A stretch of DNA of 64,000 bases from Hahella sp. HNIBRBA332 (GCF_030719035.1 NZ_CP132203.1:992001-1056000), one strand, 5' to 3'. Positions 52,790 to 62,653 are shown, numbered from the stretch's first letter. The notes: generated by a model not told the origin, from the sequence alone. Made by a program: numbers and translations.

Positions 52790-55723
52790 ATGTCTGACTC
52801 GTTGTCTTTGGATATCGCCCATCCCACATTTGAATGCATTAGCCGACGCAAAGTAGATGCGTTGAAAATTGAGCTTCAAGAATTCCGGCACCTGAAAACC
52901 GGAGCCAGGCACTTTCACTTGAGTTCCGAGCAAAAGGAAAACGTATTTCTGGTTGCATTGCGTACCGTGCCGACGGACTCCACAGGCGTCGCGCATATTC
53001 TTGAGCATACAACGCTATGCGGCAGCAAAAATTTCCCGGTGCGTGACCCGTTTTTTATGATGACCCGGCGGTCATTGAATACCTTTATGAACGCTTTCAC
53101 CAGCAGCGACTGGACGGCTTACCCGTTCGCCAGCCAGAACCGCAAGGACTATTTTAATCTGCTGGATGTTTATTTGGATTCCGTGTTTTTCGCGAATCTG
53201 AATGAGCTGGATTTTGCGCAAGAAGGGCACCGTTTTGAGTTCGAAGAAGCGGCAAACCCCGATTCTGACTTGGTCTACAAGGGCGTTGTCTACAATGAGA
53301 TGAAAGGCGCAATGAGTTCGCCGATGTCGCAATTGTGGGGGGCGGTCACCAAATATCTGTACCCGACATCCACTTATCATTACAACAGCGGGGGCGAGCC
53401 TGACCACATACCCGATCTGACCCACGAGCAACTGCTGCAGTTTTACCGTAAGCATTATCATCCCAGTAATGCCGTGTTCATGACCTTTGGCGACCTGCCG
53501 GCGAATGAGCTGCAGAAAGTGTTTGAAGATAAGGCGCTGAAGCAGTTCGAGCGCTCTGATGATATTCCTGTTATTAGTGATGAAAAACGCTACTTCTCGC
53601 CGATTCGCGTGCAAGAAGCCTATCCGCTGGCGGCGGAAGAAGAGTCCGCCTCCAAATCACATGTTGTTATGGGTTGGCTGCTGACGCCGAGCGGCGACCT
53701 CGAACGCAACCTGGAAGCTCACCTGTTGTCCAATGTTCTGTTGGAAAACAGCGCTTCGCCGCTGATGCATGCGTTGGAGACTACGGATTTGGGCCATTCG
53801 CCGTCTGGCCTTTGCGGCTTGGAAGACTCGTATAAAGAAATGGCGTTTGTGTGCGGAATAGAAGGTTCTGAGCCTGAGCGCGCTGCGGCGTTTGAGTCTT
53901 TGGTCGTGGGCGTGCTGGAAAAAGTGGCGGCGGAAGGCGTGCCTCTGGAGAAGCTGGAAGCTGTGCTGCACCAGTTGGAGCTGAGTCAGCGTGAGATTTC
54001 CGGAGACTCTTACCCTTATGGCCTGCAATTGATTCTGGCGGCCATGTCGCCTGCGCTGCAAGGCGTAGATCCTGCGGAATTATTGGATATCGATCCGGTG
54101 CTGGTGAAATTGCGGGAGCGCATCAAGGACCCGGAATATATTAAAACCCTGGTGAAAGAGCTGCTGCTGGACAATCCTCATCGCATTACCCTGACATTGG
54201 CTCCAGATGCGCAGCTGGAAGCTCAGCGGGAAAAGTATATTCAGGCTAAATTACAGGCGGTAAAGAGCCGTTTGTCGGATGAAGAGAAGCAGAAGATCGT
54301 CGCTCAGGCGCAAGCGCTGATCGAACGCCAGAACCAAAAAGACCCGGAAGATATTCTTCCTAAAGTGGGTCTGGATGATGTTCCTCTGGATATTACTATT
54401 CCGGAGCCGGTGAAGGTTCAAGGCGCTTTGCCGTTGACGGCTTATGCCCAGGGAACGAACGGCTTAATCTACCATCAGGCGATTTTGCCGTTGCCGGAGC
54501 TGAGCGATGAGGAATTGTCGCTGTTGCCCCTGCTGACGTTCTGCCTGGCGGAAGTCGGCGCTGGAGAACGCTCCTATCTGGAAATGCAAGAACGTCAATC
54601 CGCCTACACTGGCGGCGTATCCTGTTACTGGGAAATTCGCGGCGAGGTGGCGGATGAGCAAAAGTGCAAGGGCTTCTTGGTAGTTTCCGGCAAGGCGTTG
54701 CAGCGCAATCAGGCTGAGTTGATTGGTTTGATGAAAGAGTTTTTGTATCAGCCGCGCTTTGATGAGCTCGATCGCATCAAAGAGTTGGTGGCTCTGCTGG
54801 CTTCCAGACGAGAGCAGGGCGTTACCAGCAATGGTCATGGTATGGCGATGATGGCGGCGGCGAGTCGCCTGAGTCCTGCAGGGGCGATTGGTCACCGCAC
54901 TGGCGGTCTGGCGGGCATTCAGTGGATCAAGGCGCTGGATAAGTCCTTCACGGATAAAGCGAAATTGCAAGCGTTCGCAGACAGTCTCAAGCAATTGCAC
55001 CAGAAGCTGATCGCCAATCCGGCGCAGTTCCTGAGCGTCGCTGAGCCGGCTAACCTGGATGCGTTTAATCAGGCGGCGGCTGAGGGATGGGGGAGCGCCT
55101 CGTCCGATTCCGAGGCCAGTCTGCTTAACCTGCCCACCACGCGAGAGCATTGTCAGGTGGGTTGGATCACCAACAGCCAAGTAAGCTTCTGCGCCAAAGT
55201 CTATGCGACGGTTCCCAGCGATCATGCTGATGCTGCTGCATTGACCGTGTTGGGGCACTATCTGCGCAACGGCTTCCTGCATCGGGCGATTCGCGAGCAG
55301 GGCGGCGCCTATGGCGCGGGAGCGGGGCAGGATAACGCCAACTCCGTATTCCGCTTCTATTCATACCGCGATCCGCGGATAGAAGGAACGTTGGGCGACT
55401 TTGATGAGTCCATCACTTGGCTGCTGAATCGTGAACATGATCCAGCGGAGCTGGAGCAGGCGGTGTTGGGCGTAGTGAGCAATATTGATAAGCCGCGTTC
55501 TCCTGCGGGTGAGGCGAAGTCCGCTTTCCACAGCGAGTTGTTTGGTCGCACGGCCGAGCAGCGGAAGCAATTCCGTCGTCGAGTGCTTGGCGTGACGATG
55601 GAAGACCTGGAGAGGGTTGCCAAAACCTATCTGCTTAACAAAGACGCCAGTGTGGCGGTGGTGAGTGGAGAGAACGCCAAAGACACGTTCAATAAACTGA
55701 ACTTGGCCATCCACAAGATATAA
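52790..55723 (+). CDS. Insulinase-family M16 zinc metallopeptidase (PreP-like)
   Basis: A large peptidase of 977 residues in the M16C/presequence-protease group. The inverted zinc motif HxxEH is present as HILEHTTLCGS about 65 residues in, with the more distant Glu in VYNEMKGAMSSPMSQ. The C-terminal half carries a second, inactive-type M16 domain and the arginine/tyrosine substrate-binding segment REQGGAYGAGAG. Such enzymes form a closed chamber and degrade unfolded peptides up to a few tens of residues. There is no signal peptide, so a cytoplasmic role is likely. Confidence 0.93.
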   Translation: MSDSLSLDIAHPTFECISRRKVDALKIELQEFRHLKTGARHFHLSSEQKENVFLVALRTVPTDSTGVAHILEHTTLCGSKNFPVRDPFFMMTRRSLNTFMNAFTSSDWTAYPFASQNRKDYFNLLDVYLDSVFFANLNELDFAQEGHRFEFEEAANPDSDLVYKGVVYNEMKGAMSSPMSQLWGAVTKYLYPTSTYHYNSGGEPDHIPDLTHEQLLQFYRKHYHPSNAVFMTFGDLPANELQKVFEDKALKQFERSDDIPVISDEKRYFSPIRVQEAYPLAAEEESASKSHVVMGWLLTPSGDLERNLEAHLLSNVLLENSASPLMHALETTDLGHSPSGLCGLEDSYKEMAFVCGIEGSEPERAAAFESLVVGVLEKVAAEGVPLEKLEAVLHQLELSQREISGDSYPYGLQLILAAMSPALQGVDPAELLDIDPVLVKLRERIKDPEYIKTLVKELLLDNPHRITLTLAPDAQLEAQREKYIQAKLQAVKSRLSDEEKQKIVAQAQALIERQNQKDPEDILPKVGLDDVPLDITIPEPVKVQGALPLTAYAQGTNGLIYHQAILPLPELSDEELSLLPLLTFCLAEVGAGERSYLEMQERQSAYTGGVSCYWEIRGEVADEQKCKGFLVVSGKALQRNQAELIGLMKEFLYQPRFDELDRIKELVALLASRREQGVTSNGHGMAMMAAASRLSPAGAIGHRTGGLAGIQWIKALDKSFTDKAKLQAFADSLKQLHQKLIANPAQFLSVAEPANLDAFNQAAAEGWGSASSDSEASLLNLPTTREHCQVGWITNSQVSFCAKVYATVPSDHADAAALTVLGHYLRNGFLHRAIREQGGAYGAGAGQDNANSVFRFYSYRDPRIEGTLGDFDESITWLLNREHDPAELEQAVLGVVSNIDKPRSPAGEAKSAFHSELFGRTAEQRKQFRRRVLGVTMEDLERVAKTYLLNKDASVAVVSGENAKDTFNKLNLAIHKI

Positions 55724-55753
55724 GCCGCCTTGCGGCGTGTCTAATGCGTCAAT

Positions 55754-55793
55754 AAAAAGCCCCGGGGATGCAGGTCGCCGGGGCTTTTTTTAT
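55754..55793. terminator. Bidirectional terminator between the M16 peptidase and ppsR genes
   Basis: AAAAAGCCCCGG / CCGGGGCTTTTTT with a loop of about 12 bases. The stem core is 55758-55765 and 55778-55785, with an A run before and a T run after. It can end both convergent transcripts. Confidence 0.92.
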
Positions 55794-56611
55794 TAGCGAA
55801 TGTGGCGTTCGATGCCGGTCATCATCATGATGCGGGTGGATATTTCCTCGACGGAATAGTCCGTGGAGTTGAGGTAAGGGATACGCTCACGGCGGTACAT
55901 CAGCTCCACTTCCTCTACTTCATAGTTGCATTGCTTGATGGACGCGTATTTGGAATTGGGTTTGCGCTCGTTACGAATGACGGCAAGGCGCTCGGGGTCT
56001 ATGGTGAGGCCGAAAATCTTTTCACGGTAGCTACGCAGCGATTCCGGCAGGCGTTGGTCCAGAATGTCGTCTTCGGTCAGGGGAAAGTTGGCGGCCTTGA
56101 TGCCGTATTGCAGCGCAAGATAAATGCACGTGGGGGTTTTACCGCTACGGGAGACGCCGACCAAAATGATATCCGCCTCATTATAGTAGCGAACGCGCGC
56201 GCCATCGTCGTTCTCCAGGGCGTAGTTCATAGCGTCGATACGACGGTTGTAGGAGGAGTTGCTGACGATAGAGTGGGACTTCCCGACAGTGTAAGTGGAT
56301 TTTGATCCCAGCTCCTGTTCCAGGGGCTCCAGGAAGGTGCCAAATATATCAATCATATATCCCTGGCTTTTGCGTATTTCTGCGCGAATTTCACTATTGA
56401 CGATAGTGTCGAATATGACGGGTTTATTCCCGTCTATTTCTGATGCTTTATCTATGCGGGCGACAGCTTTGCGGGCTTTTTCCAGTGAGTCGATATATGG
56501 CAGGGTGATCTTTTCAAATTCTATGAATTCAAACTGCGCCAGCAGACTCTGTCCCAGGGCTTCGGCGGTAATGCCTGTGCCGTCGGATATAAAAAATGCG
56601 GTTCTTTTCAT
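55793..56611 (-). CDS. ppsR: PEP synthase regulatory protein (kinase/pyrophosphorylase)
   Basis: A bifunctional serine/threonine kinase and Pi-dependent pyrophosphorylase (DUF299 family) that inactivates and reactivates PEP synthase. It is 272 residues from the ATG at 56611 (MKRTAFFISDGTGITAEALG). The P-loop-like ILVGVSRSGKTPTCIYLA is near residue 150. An in-frame upstream start would add six residues not typical of the family. It is divergent from its target gene ppsA across 390 bases, the usual arrangement. Confidence 0.95.
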   Translation of the reverse strand: MKRTAFFISDGTGITAEALGQSLLAQFEFIEFEKITLPYIDSLEKARKAVARIDKASEIDGNKPVIFDTIVNSEIRAEIRKSQGYMIDIFGTFLEPLEQELGSKSTYTVGKSHSIVSNSSYNRRIDAMNYALENDDGARVRYYNEADIILVGVSRSGKTPTCIYLALQYGIKAANFPLTEDDILDQRLPESLRSYREKIFGLTIDPERLAVIRNERKPNSKYASIKQCNYEVEEVELMYRRERIPYLNSTDYSVEEISTRIMMMTGIERHIR

Positions 56612-57001
56612 GAAGTTTAACCTGCTCAAAGCATATAAAAGGCGGAAGTAATAGTTAGTTATGATTTAAATGTATCTGCGCGTTTCCTTTGTCGCGAGTC
56701 CCGCCGCCGACAAGACTGGCCTGGAATGTCACATTTGAAAGACTTGATCGTAATCGCCTAATTGCTAATTGTCTTCCTGTATTGTTGGGTGCAGAGCTCA
56801 GTATACAGATGCTAGACTACGCCGGATAAGTCGCTTATAAAGTGAATCACAAATAAGATTAGGCATAAACATCATAGGGATGGCTGCTACTTGTAGTTAT
56901 CTCGGTAAACGGTTACAACTGTGTGGCGCCGCTGAGCTATGATTTGCGACATGCTTCGTAGTTTGACGCCAAACGCTATGATTTGACTAGGGAGAAGCAC
57001 C
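56612..57001. other. Divergent control region of ppsR and ppsA
   Basis: 390 bases with no gene. GCTATGATTTG occurs twice (56936-56946 and 56975-56985), and each copy contains a TATGAT that could be a -10 box. Between them a small palindrome GTTTG / CAAAC (56961-56965 and 56970-56974) was seen. No Cra site of good quality was found by eye. Confidence 0.4.
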
Positions 57002-59368
57002 TTGGAAGATTACATCATTTGGTTTGAAAGCCTGGGTATGGGCGATATCGACAAAGTGGGGGGGAAGAACGCCTCACTTGGCGAGATGATCAGTAACCTG
57101 GCTCACGCCGGGGTTACCGTTCCGTTGGGGTTCGCCACTACCGCTCACGCTTATCGTGAGTTCCTCCAAACTGAGGGATTGGATAAGCGTATTCATGATG
57201 AGCTGGCCAAGTTGGATGTGAACGATGTGGTAGCGTTAGCGGAAACCGGTTCCCGTATTCGCCAGTGGATCACTGACACTCCTTTCCCCAAGCAGTTGGA
57301 TGAAGCGATCGCCTCTGGCGTCGCCAAACTGCAAGAAGGCAATCAGAATATGGCGGTGGCGGTTCGTTCCTCCGCTACTGCAGAAGACCTGCCGGACGCC
57401 TCTTTCGCAGGCCAGCAGGAAACATTCCTCAATATCGTCGGCGTCGACAACATCAGACACGCAGTGAAAGAAGTCTTTGCGTCTCTGTTTAATGATCGCG
57501 CTATTTCCTATCGCGCCCACCATGGCTTCGAGCACAGTCACGTGGCGTTGTCCGCGGGCATTCAGCGCATGGTGCGCAGTGAATCCGCATCCAGTGGGGT
57601 TATGTTCACCCTGGATACGGAGTCAGGCTTTAAAGACGTCGTGTTTATCACTGCGTCATACGGTTTGGGCGAAACGGTTGTGCAGGGTGCAGTGAACCCG
57701 GATGAGTTCTATGTTCACAAGCCCACATTCGAAGCCGGGCGTCCCGCTGTATTGCGTCGCAATCTTGGCAGCAAAGCCATCAAGATGGTATATGGCGATC
57801 ACGGCTCCGCCGGCAAGTCCGTGCAGACTGTAAACGTCGATCAGGAAGATCGCGGCAAGTTTTCGCTGACTGATGCGGAAATTTATGAGCTGACGCGTCA
57901 GGCGTTGGTTATCGAAAAGCATTACGACCGTCCGATGGACATCGAGTGGGCGAAAGACGGCGACGACGGCAAGCTATATATCGTACAAGCGCGTCCAGAA
58001 ACCGTTAAGAGCCGCGCTTCCGCCGTCATGGAGCGTTACCTGTTGAAAGAGAAGGGTAAAGTGCTGTGTGAAGGCCGTAGCATCGGTCAGAAGATCGGAA
58101 GCGGTCCGGTTCGCGTCATCACCAATATTTCCGAGATGGATAAGGTTAAGGATGGCGACGTATTGGTCACTGATATGACCGATCCTGATTGGGAGCCTGT
58201 AATGAAGCGCGCTTCGGCCATCGTGACGGATCGCGGCGGCCGCACCTGCCACGCGGCGATTATCGCTCGTGAGCTGGGCATCCCTGCGGTGGTCGGTTGC
58301 GGAGACGCCACCGAGCTGTTGCAGGACGGCGTGAATGTGACAGTCTCCTGCGCCGAAGGCGATACCGGTATGATCTATGAAGGTCTGCTGGACTTCGAAC
58401 TGCAGAAAAACAGCGTTGAATCCATGCCTAAACTGCCGTTCAAAATCATGATGAACGTCGGTAACCCGGATCGCGCGTTTGACTTCCAGGCGTTGCCCAA
58501 CGAAGGCGTGGGGCTGGCGCGTTTGGAGTTCATCATTAACCGTATGATCGGCGTGCATCCCAAGGCGCTGTTGAACTTCGACACCCTTCCTCGTGATGTT
58601 AAGCAAGTCGTGGAGAAGCGCATTTCCGGTTACTCTTCTCCTGTTGATTTTTACATCGAGAAGTTGGTCGAGGGCATTTCCACGTTGGCGGCGGCGTTTT
58701 ACCCGCAGCGCGTCATTGTGCGTTTGTCTGACTTCAAGTCCAATGAGTACGCCAACCTGATCGGCGGCACCATCTATGAGCCGGAAGAAGAGAACCCCAT
58801 GTTGGGCTTCCGCGGCGCCTCTCGCTACATTTCGGATTCTTTCCGCGACTGTTTTGAGCTGGAATGTCGCGCGTTGAAGAAAGTTCGCAATGAAATGGGC
58901 TTCACCAACGTGGAAATCATGGTTCCGTTTGTACGGACAGTGGGTGAAGCCAAGCAGGTAGTAGAGCTGCTTGAGCAAAATGAACTGCGTCGCGGCGACA
59001 ACGGTCTGCGTCTGGTCATGATGTGTGAGCTGCCTGCCAATGCATTGTTAGCCGAACAGTTCCTGGAATACTTTGATGGTTTCTCCATCGGTTCCAATGA
59101 CCTGACTCAGCTGACGCTAGGGCTAGATCGCGATTCCGGCATTGTGGCGCACTTGTTTGATGAACGTAACGATGCGGTGTTGCGTCTGCTATCTATGGCT
59201 ATTCAGGCCTGTAAGAACGCTGGCAAATACATTGGTATCTGCGGACAGGGTCCATCCGATCACCCTGATTTCGCCAAGTGGCTGATGGACCAGGGTATCG
59301 ATAGTGTCTCTTTGAACCCTGACTCTGTGCTGGATACTTGGTTTTTCCTGGCGGAAAAACACGCATAA
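57002..59368 (+). CDS. ppsA: Phosphoenolpyruvate synthase
   Basis: Makes PEP from pyruvate and ATP (products AMP and phosphate) for gluconeogenesis. It is 788 residues (Escherichia coli 792). The N-terminal ATP-grasp domain opens with GGKNASLGEMI. The swivelling phosphohistidine domain contains the catalytic His in DRGGRTCHAAIIARELGIPAVVG. The C-terminal PEP/pyruvate TIM barrel has FSIGSNDLTQLTLGLDRDSG and the cysteine in GICGQGPS. The start codon is TTG 57002 behind AGGGAG. It is controlled by PpsR, encoded divergently. Confidence 0.97.
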   Translation: MEDYIIWFESLGMGDIDKVGGKNASLGEMISNLAHAGVTVPLGFATTAHAYREFLQTEGLDKRIHDELAKLDVNDVVALAETGSRIRQWITDTPFPKQLDEAIASGVAKLQEGNQNMAVAVRSSATAEDLPDASFAGQQETFLNIVGVDNIRHAVKEVFASLFNDRAISYRAHHGFEHSHVALSAGIQRMVRSESASSGVMFTLDTESGFKDVVFITASYGLGETVVQGAVNPDEFYVHKPTFEAGRPAVLRRNLGSKAIKMVYGDHGSAGKSVQTVNVDQEDRGKFSLTDAEIYELTRQALVIEKHYDRPMDIEWAKDGDDGKLYIVQARPETVKSRASAVMERYLLKEKGKVLCEGRSIGQKIGSGPVRVITNISEMDKVKDGDVLVTDMTDPDWEPVMKRASAIVTDRGGRTCHAAIIARELGIPAVVGCGDATELLQDGVNVTVSCAEGDTGMIYEGLLDFELQKNSVESMPKLPFKIMMNVGNPDRAFDFQALPNEGVGLARLEFIINRMIGVHPKALLNFDTLPRDVKQVVEKRISGYSSPVDFYIEKLVEGISTLAAAFYPQRVIVRLSDFKSNEYANLIGGTIYEPEEENPMLGFRGASRYISDSFRDCFELECRALKKVRNEMGFTNVEIMVPFVRTVGEAKQVVELLEQNELRRGDNGLRLVMMCELPANALLAEQFLEYFDGFSIGSNDLTQLTLGLDRDSGIVAHLFDERNDAVLRLLSMAIQACKNAGKYIGICGQGPSDHPDFAKWLMDQGIDSVSLNPDSVLDTWFFLAEKHA

Positions 59369-59390
59369 CGACAGCATTGGATATGTTTGC

Positions 59391-59415
59391 AAAGCCGGCT
59401 GAATGCCGGCTTTTT
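59391..59415 (+). terminator. Terminator after ppsA
   Basis: AAAGCCGGC / GCCGGCTTT (59391-59399 and 59405-59413) with a 5-base loop, running into a T tract. Confidence 0.93.
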
Positions 59416-59496
59416 GCGTTTAGAAGGCATATTGTCTTATCAAACGCGCCTCAGAAACGTTCTACGTCTCGGCGTAGAGGAAGCAAAGGAGACTAA

Positions 59497-60174
59497 ATGG
59501 TGGATGGGAAGCGTAGCGCTTTGATACTGGGGGCGAGTGGCCTTGTCGGTGGATTATGTCTTCGCCGCATACTTGCGTCAGCGTGCTATGAGCAAGTTAC
59601 AGCAGTCGTGCGCCGCCCTCTTGAAGTAGAAAGTGAAAAGTTGGCTCAGAGAGTGGTCAACTTTGATCGGCTGGAGCAGGAACTGAGGGATATACGTGCG
59701 GATGACGTGTTTTGCTGCCTTGGTTCAACCATGAAAAAGGCGGGCAGTCAGGAGGCATTCAGTCGGGTCGATTATGCCTACCCTGCTGCTGCGGCTCGTG
59801 CTATGAAGCGTAATGGCTCCAGTCACTTTTTGCTGGTATCGGCTCTAGGGGCGTCAGAAAAGTCACTGTTTTTCTACAATCGCGTCAAAGGAAAGGCGGA
59901 GCGGGCAGTGCTGGAAGAAGACTTTCCCTTTGTGACGATTTTCAGGCCCTCGTTGTTGCTTGGTGAGCGTCATGAGTCTCGATTTTTGGAAGGAGTTGGC
60001 GTCAAAGCTGCGGCTTGGTTGAGCCCTGTTATGCAAGGACCGCTTAGAAAGTATGCCGGACTGGAGGCAAATAAATTGGCGTGTCGTATGGTCCGGGAAG
60101 CGGAGCAAGCTCTAACCTCAAGCCGATCATCCGTTCTGACGCTTGAATCCGATAGTTTGCAAAGGTCTCTATAA
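59497..60174 (+). CDS. Atypical SDR-family oxidoreductase (HTATIP2-like)
   Basis: An NAD(P)-binding protein of 225 residues. The Rossmann glycine motif is ALILGASGLVGGLCL at the N-terminus. Next are CCLGSTMKKAGSQEAFSRVDY, then FLLVSALGAS, and FYNRVKGKAE with the Tyr-x-x-x-Lys pair shifted as in the atypical SDR a5 group. It resembles bacterial relatives of the TIP30/HTATIP2 protein. The substrate is unknown. AAGGAG precedes ATG 59497. rraA follows after 85 bases. Confidence 0.85.
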   Translation: MVDGKRSALILGASGLVGGLCLRRILASACYEQVTAVVRRPLEVESEKLAQRVVNFDRLEQELRDIRADDVFCCLGSTMKKAGSQEAFSRVDYAYPAAAARAMKRNGSSHFLLVSALGASEKSLFFYNRVKGKAERAVLEEDFPFVTIFRPSLLLGERHESRFLEGVGVKAAAWLSPVMQGPLRKYAGLEANKLACRMVREAEQALTSSRSSVLTLESDSLQRSL

Positions 60175-60259
60175 AAGACGGTCATGGCCGTTTAAGTTTC
60201 TTAGTAAAAGCCTTTTAATAATGCCTCTGCACTTTCATAAAAATATGGAGAACTAATAA

Positions 60260-60751
60260 GTGAAATATGTCACTCCGGATTTATGCGACGCATATCCACA
60301 GCTGGTTAAAGTAGTTGAGCCAATGTTTCAAAACTTCGGCGCCAAAAGCTCTTTTGGTGGAGAGATTGTGACGGTTAAGTGTTTTGAGGATAACTCCGTC
60401 GTCAAGCAGCAGGTGGATCAACCTGGGCGTGGTAAGGTCATGGTGGTGGATGGCGGCGGCTCCAGAAGGGCTGCGCTATTGGGGGATATGCTGGCGGAAA
60501 AAGCAGCGGCCAATGGGTGGGAAGGCATCATTATCTATGGATGCATCCGGGATGTAGATGTTATTCGCCAAACTGATCTTGGAGTCCAGGCATTAGGTAC
60601 TCATCCCATGAAAACGGATAAAAGGGGAATGGGTGACTTGAATGTGGACATTACGTTTGGCGGCGTCACATTTAAACCCGGCCATTATGTCTATGCAGAC
60701 AATAATGGCGTGATTGTATCTCCTGAGCCATTGAGTATGCCTCAAGAGTAA
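60260..60751 (+). CDS. rraA: Regulator of RNase E activity A
   Basis: A trimeric protein that binds RNase E and DEAD-box helicases and lowers mRNA decay. It is 163 residues (Escherichia coli 161). The typical path is TPDLCDAYPQLVKVVEPMFQNFG, VDGGGSRRAALLGDMLAEKA, YGCIRDVDVI and LGTHPMKTDKRG. The Asp and Arg residues also suggest the aldolase-like fold of the family; some relatives have other activities. It starts with GTG 60260 behind GGAG. Confidence 0.95.
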   Translation: MKYVTPDLCDAYPQLVKVVEPMFQNFGAKSSFGGEIVTVKCFEDNSVVKQQVDQPGRGKVMVVDGGGSRRAALLGDMLAEKAAANGWEGIIIYGCIRDVDVIRQTDLGVQALGTHPMKTDKRGMGDLNVDITFGGVTFKPGHYVYADNNGVIVSPEPLSMPQE

Positions 60752-60771
60752 CAGCCGTCCACAGAAACAAA

Positions 60772-60793
60772 AAAGGCGTCGAGCGACGCCTTT
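60772..60793. terminator. Bidirectional terminator between rraA and the PilZ gene
   Basis: AAAGGCGTC / GACGCCTTT (60772-60780 and 60785-60793) with a 4-base loop. A longer A run upstream gives a good T tract for the minus-strand PilZ gene. Confidence 0.9.
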
Positions 60794-60801
60794 CATGGAT
60801 G

Positions 60802-61113
60802 TCAATTGACGACCTTGGTGATCTCTACGCCTATGATGTATCTGTCCTCAGATACCGGAGTACATCTGATCACTTTGACGATGGTCTCAAAAGAAGGAAA
60901 TGCCTCGTTGGATGAGGGGAGGGATGTCTGGAACTCCGCGCCTTCGGCGAACGGCTCTCCGATTTCGATGGACATTCCCGCTCCGCTGAGGTCTTTGCAA
61001 ACCCCCGTTAAGCTTCTGCCTGTGTCGGCGATCGTCAACACAATTTCTGAGTCAACTTTCATACGGATGAAGTCACGTTTTTCGCTGTAATCGCGCATAG
61101 TTGTCAGTCTCAT
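60802..61113 (-). CDS. PilZ-domain c-di-GMP binding protein
   Basis: A single-domain PilZ protein of 103 residues. The two c-di-GMP contacts are intact: RDFIR (R-x-x-x-R) near residue 13 and DLSGAGMSIE (D-x-S-x-x-G) near residue 41. It is expected to be an effector that changes partner activity on c-di-GMP binding. The window also encodes two GGDEF proteins. GAGG precedes the ATG at 61113. Confidence 0.92.
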   Translation of the reverse strand: MRLTTMRDYSEKRDFIRMKVDSEIVLTIADTGRSLTGVCKDLSGAGMSIEIGEPFAEGAEFQTSLPSSNEAFPSFETIVKVIRCTPVSEDRYIIGVEITKVVN

Positions 61114-61472
61114 CGCGGCCTCACTTATTGTTATTGGGTCCTTAGTTTTATACGCTGCTAAAAAGGACCTGTCAAAGCTGGATTTGTTATAAGTTGGCCT
61201 ATTGGTAGAACATTTGGTATGTGCTATTGAATCAAGGCACTACATATTGATAGCATGAAAACCTTTCCCCCCTTCCAAGCACACCCGCTTTCATTATTCC
61301 GGACGCGTTTTCAGCTCACTGAGGTATAAAAAATATAGTGATGAAAGTATCCGGTTATAAAAGGCTTTAAAGAAGCAAACGGACGTCTGCTTCCTTATAT
61401 AAGAATAGTGTAGCACTCGTCCGCAAACATACCCGGATGCTATTGCGGACAAGTTCTTAGGAGGCGACTGCG
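61114..61472. other. Intergenic region with hairpins
   Basis: 359 bases without a gene. GAAGCA / TGCTTC (61372-61377 and 61388-61393) and GTCCGCAA / TTGCGGAC (61419-61426 and 61443-61450) are perfect inverted repeats. The second, 22 bases past the stop of the SH3-domain gene, may act as its 3' end structure. No T tract follows on the minus strand. Confidence 0.45.
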
Positions 61473-62132
61473 TTACCAGCCAGCTTTTTTCTCTCTTTTG
61501 AACATGGGGACAATCAGGGCGATAATGACGCCAAGTAACACCAGTCCTCCACCCAATAGCATTTTGTCGCGCTCGTCGCTGTCTTTCAGGCGCAAATTTT
61601 CTGCAGAGAGCAATTCCACTTCGTTTTTCAGCTTCTCATTACTTTCTCTGAGCTCGCGATTACGGGTATCCAGAGCGATTGCGTTTTCGGAAATGCGCTT
61701 GATATTGCTAAGCTCCAGCTGAAGCTCTTTGTTGGACTTTTCCAGCTGCTCTCGAGCGCCGCCGAGGTTAGAGTTTTCGCCCTTGATCTGGTTGTACTCG
61801 TTCTGTAGGTCGTTAAATTTCTGCTGTAACGCGGTATATTGCTGCGTCATTCTATTGAGCTTGTCTCTGGCGACGGGCTCATTGATCAAAAAGCGGGTGG
61901 GTAGCCAGCCTTCAATACCTTCAGGGGTGCGGATAAGGCTATATCCAGACTCTGCGTTGGTTTGCAGATGCTCAACCGGCGTACCGCTTTTTACGCCTTT
62001 GTGGACGATACGAAACTCCAGGCCCTGGCCGCTTCGCAGCGGAGCGTACATGGTATCGTCAATATATTTCGTTTCGGCAAATGCAAATGAGGAAATTAGC
62101 AAGCCGGCTAATAAAAGCGCTTTTTTTCCCAC
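61473..62132 (-). CDS. SH3-domain membrane protein (YgiM/TIGR04211 family)
   Basis: A 219-residue protein with signal peptide (ALLLAGLLISSFAFAE), then a bacterial SH3-like domain (MYAPLRSGQGLEFRIVHKG, GIEGWLPTRFL). A long coiled coil follows (RMTQQYTALQQKFNDLQNE and on), and then a C-terminal transmembrane helix (LLGGGLVLLGVIIALIVPMF) with a short basic tail. It is anchored in the inner membrane with the SH3 part in the periplasm. The role is unknown; SH3 domains often bind peptidoglycan. The start is GTG, with AGGA upstream. Confidence 0.88.
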   Translation of the reverse strand: MGKKALLLAGLLISSFAFAETKYIDDTMYAPLRSGQGLEFRIVHKGVKSGTPVEHLQTNAESGYSLIRTPEGIEGWLPTRFLINEPVARDKLNRMTQQYTALQQKFNDLQNEYNQIKGENSNLGGAREQLEKSNKELQLELSNIKRISENAIALDTRNRELRESNEKLKNEVELLSAENLRLKDSDERDKMLLGGGLVLLGVIIALIVPMFKREKKAGW

Positions 62133-62306
62133 GTTGTTATTCCTAATCAGTATGCGGTGACATGGTTGGAAAGCCCGGGCGCGTTTGTATCATCGTCTCA
62201 GTTTGAGTTGACCCTGCTTCCCGCTTTAAATAGCGGCAGCATTAGTCGAATGTTTTTTAAACTATATCGACAGGGTAGCGCAAGCGCCCAGAGCGTTTGG
62301 TTGTTC

Positions 62307-62606
62307 TCAGGGCAATACTTTTTTGAATGGCTTGACGGTAACTTTTTCATACACGCCCGCTTTAACATAGGGGTCGGCGTCCGCCCAGGCTTTAGCGTCC
62401 TCCAGTGATGGAAACTCCGCTATCACCACGCTGCCGCTGAAACCGGCCGGTCCTGGATCCATCGCGTCAACATGTGGAGTGGGGCCGGCGAGGATGAGGC
62501 GGCCTTGCTGTTTCAACGTTTCCAGACGCTGGAGGTGGTCTGGCCTTGCCTGCATTCTGTTTTCCAGGCTGTCAGCTTTGTCTTCTGCGTAAATGACGTA
62601 AAGCAT
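62307..62606 (-). CDS. yciI: YciI family protein
   Basis: A 99-residue protein of the YCII family (ferredoxin-like fold, muconolactone-isomerase-like). It opens with MLYVIYAEDKADSLENR and includes RPDHLQRLETLKQQGRL and the GP segment before VDAMD. The His of RPDHL and the Asp near the C-terminus are the conserved putative active-site pair of the family. No reaction is established. yciB lies 47 bases upstream on the same strand, as in enterics. Confidence 0.92.
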   Translation of the reverse strand: MLYVIYAEDKADSLENRMQARPDHLQRLETLKQQGRLILAGPTPHVDAMDPGPAGFSGSVVIAEFPSLEDAKAWADADPYVKAGVYEKVTVKPFKKVLP

Positions 62607-62653
62607 TGTGAGACTCTTGATTCTTTGAGGTATGTTGGAAGTTTCTTTGTTAA

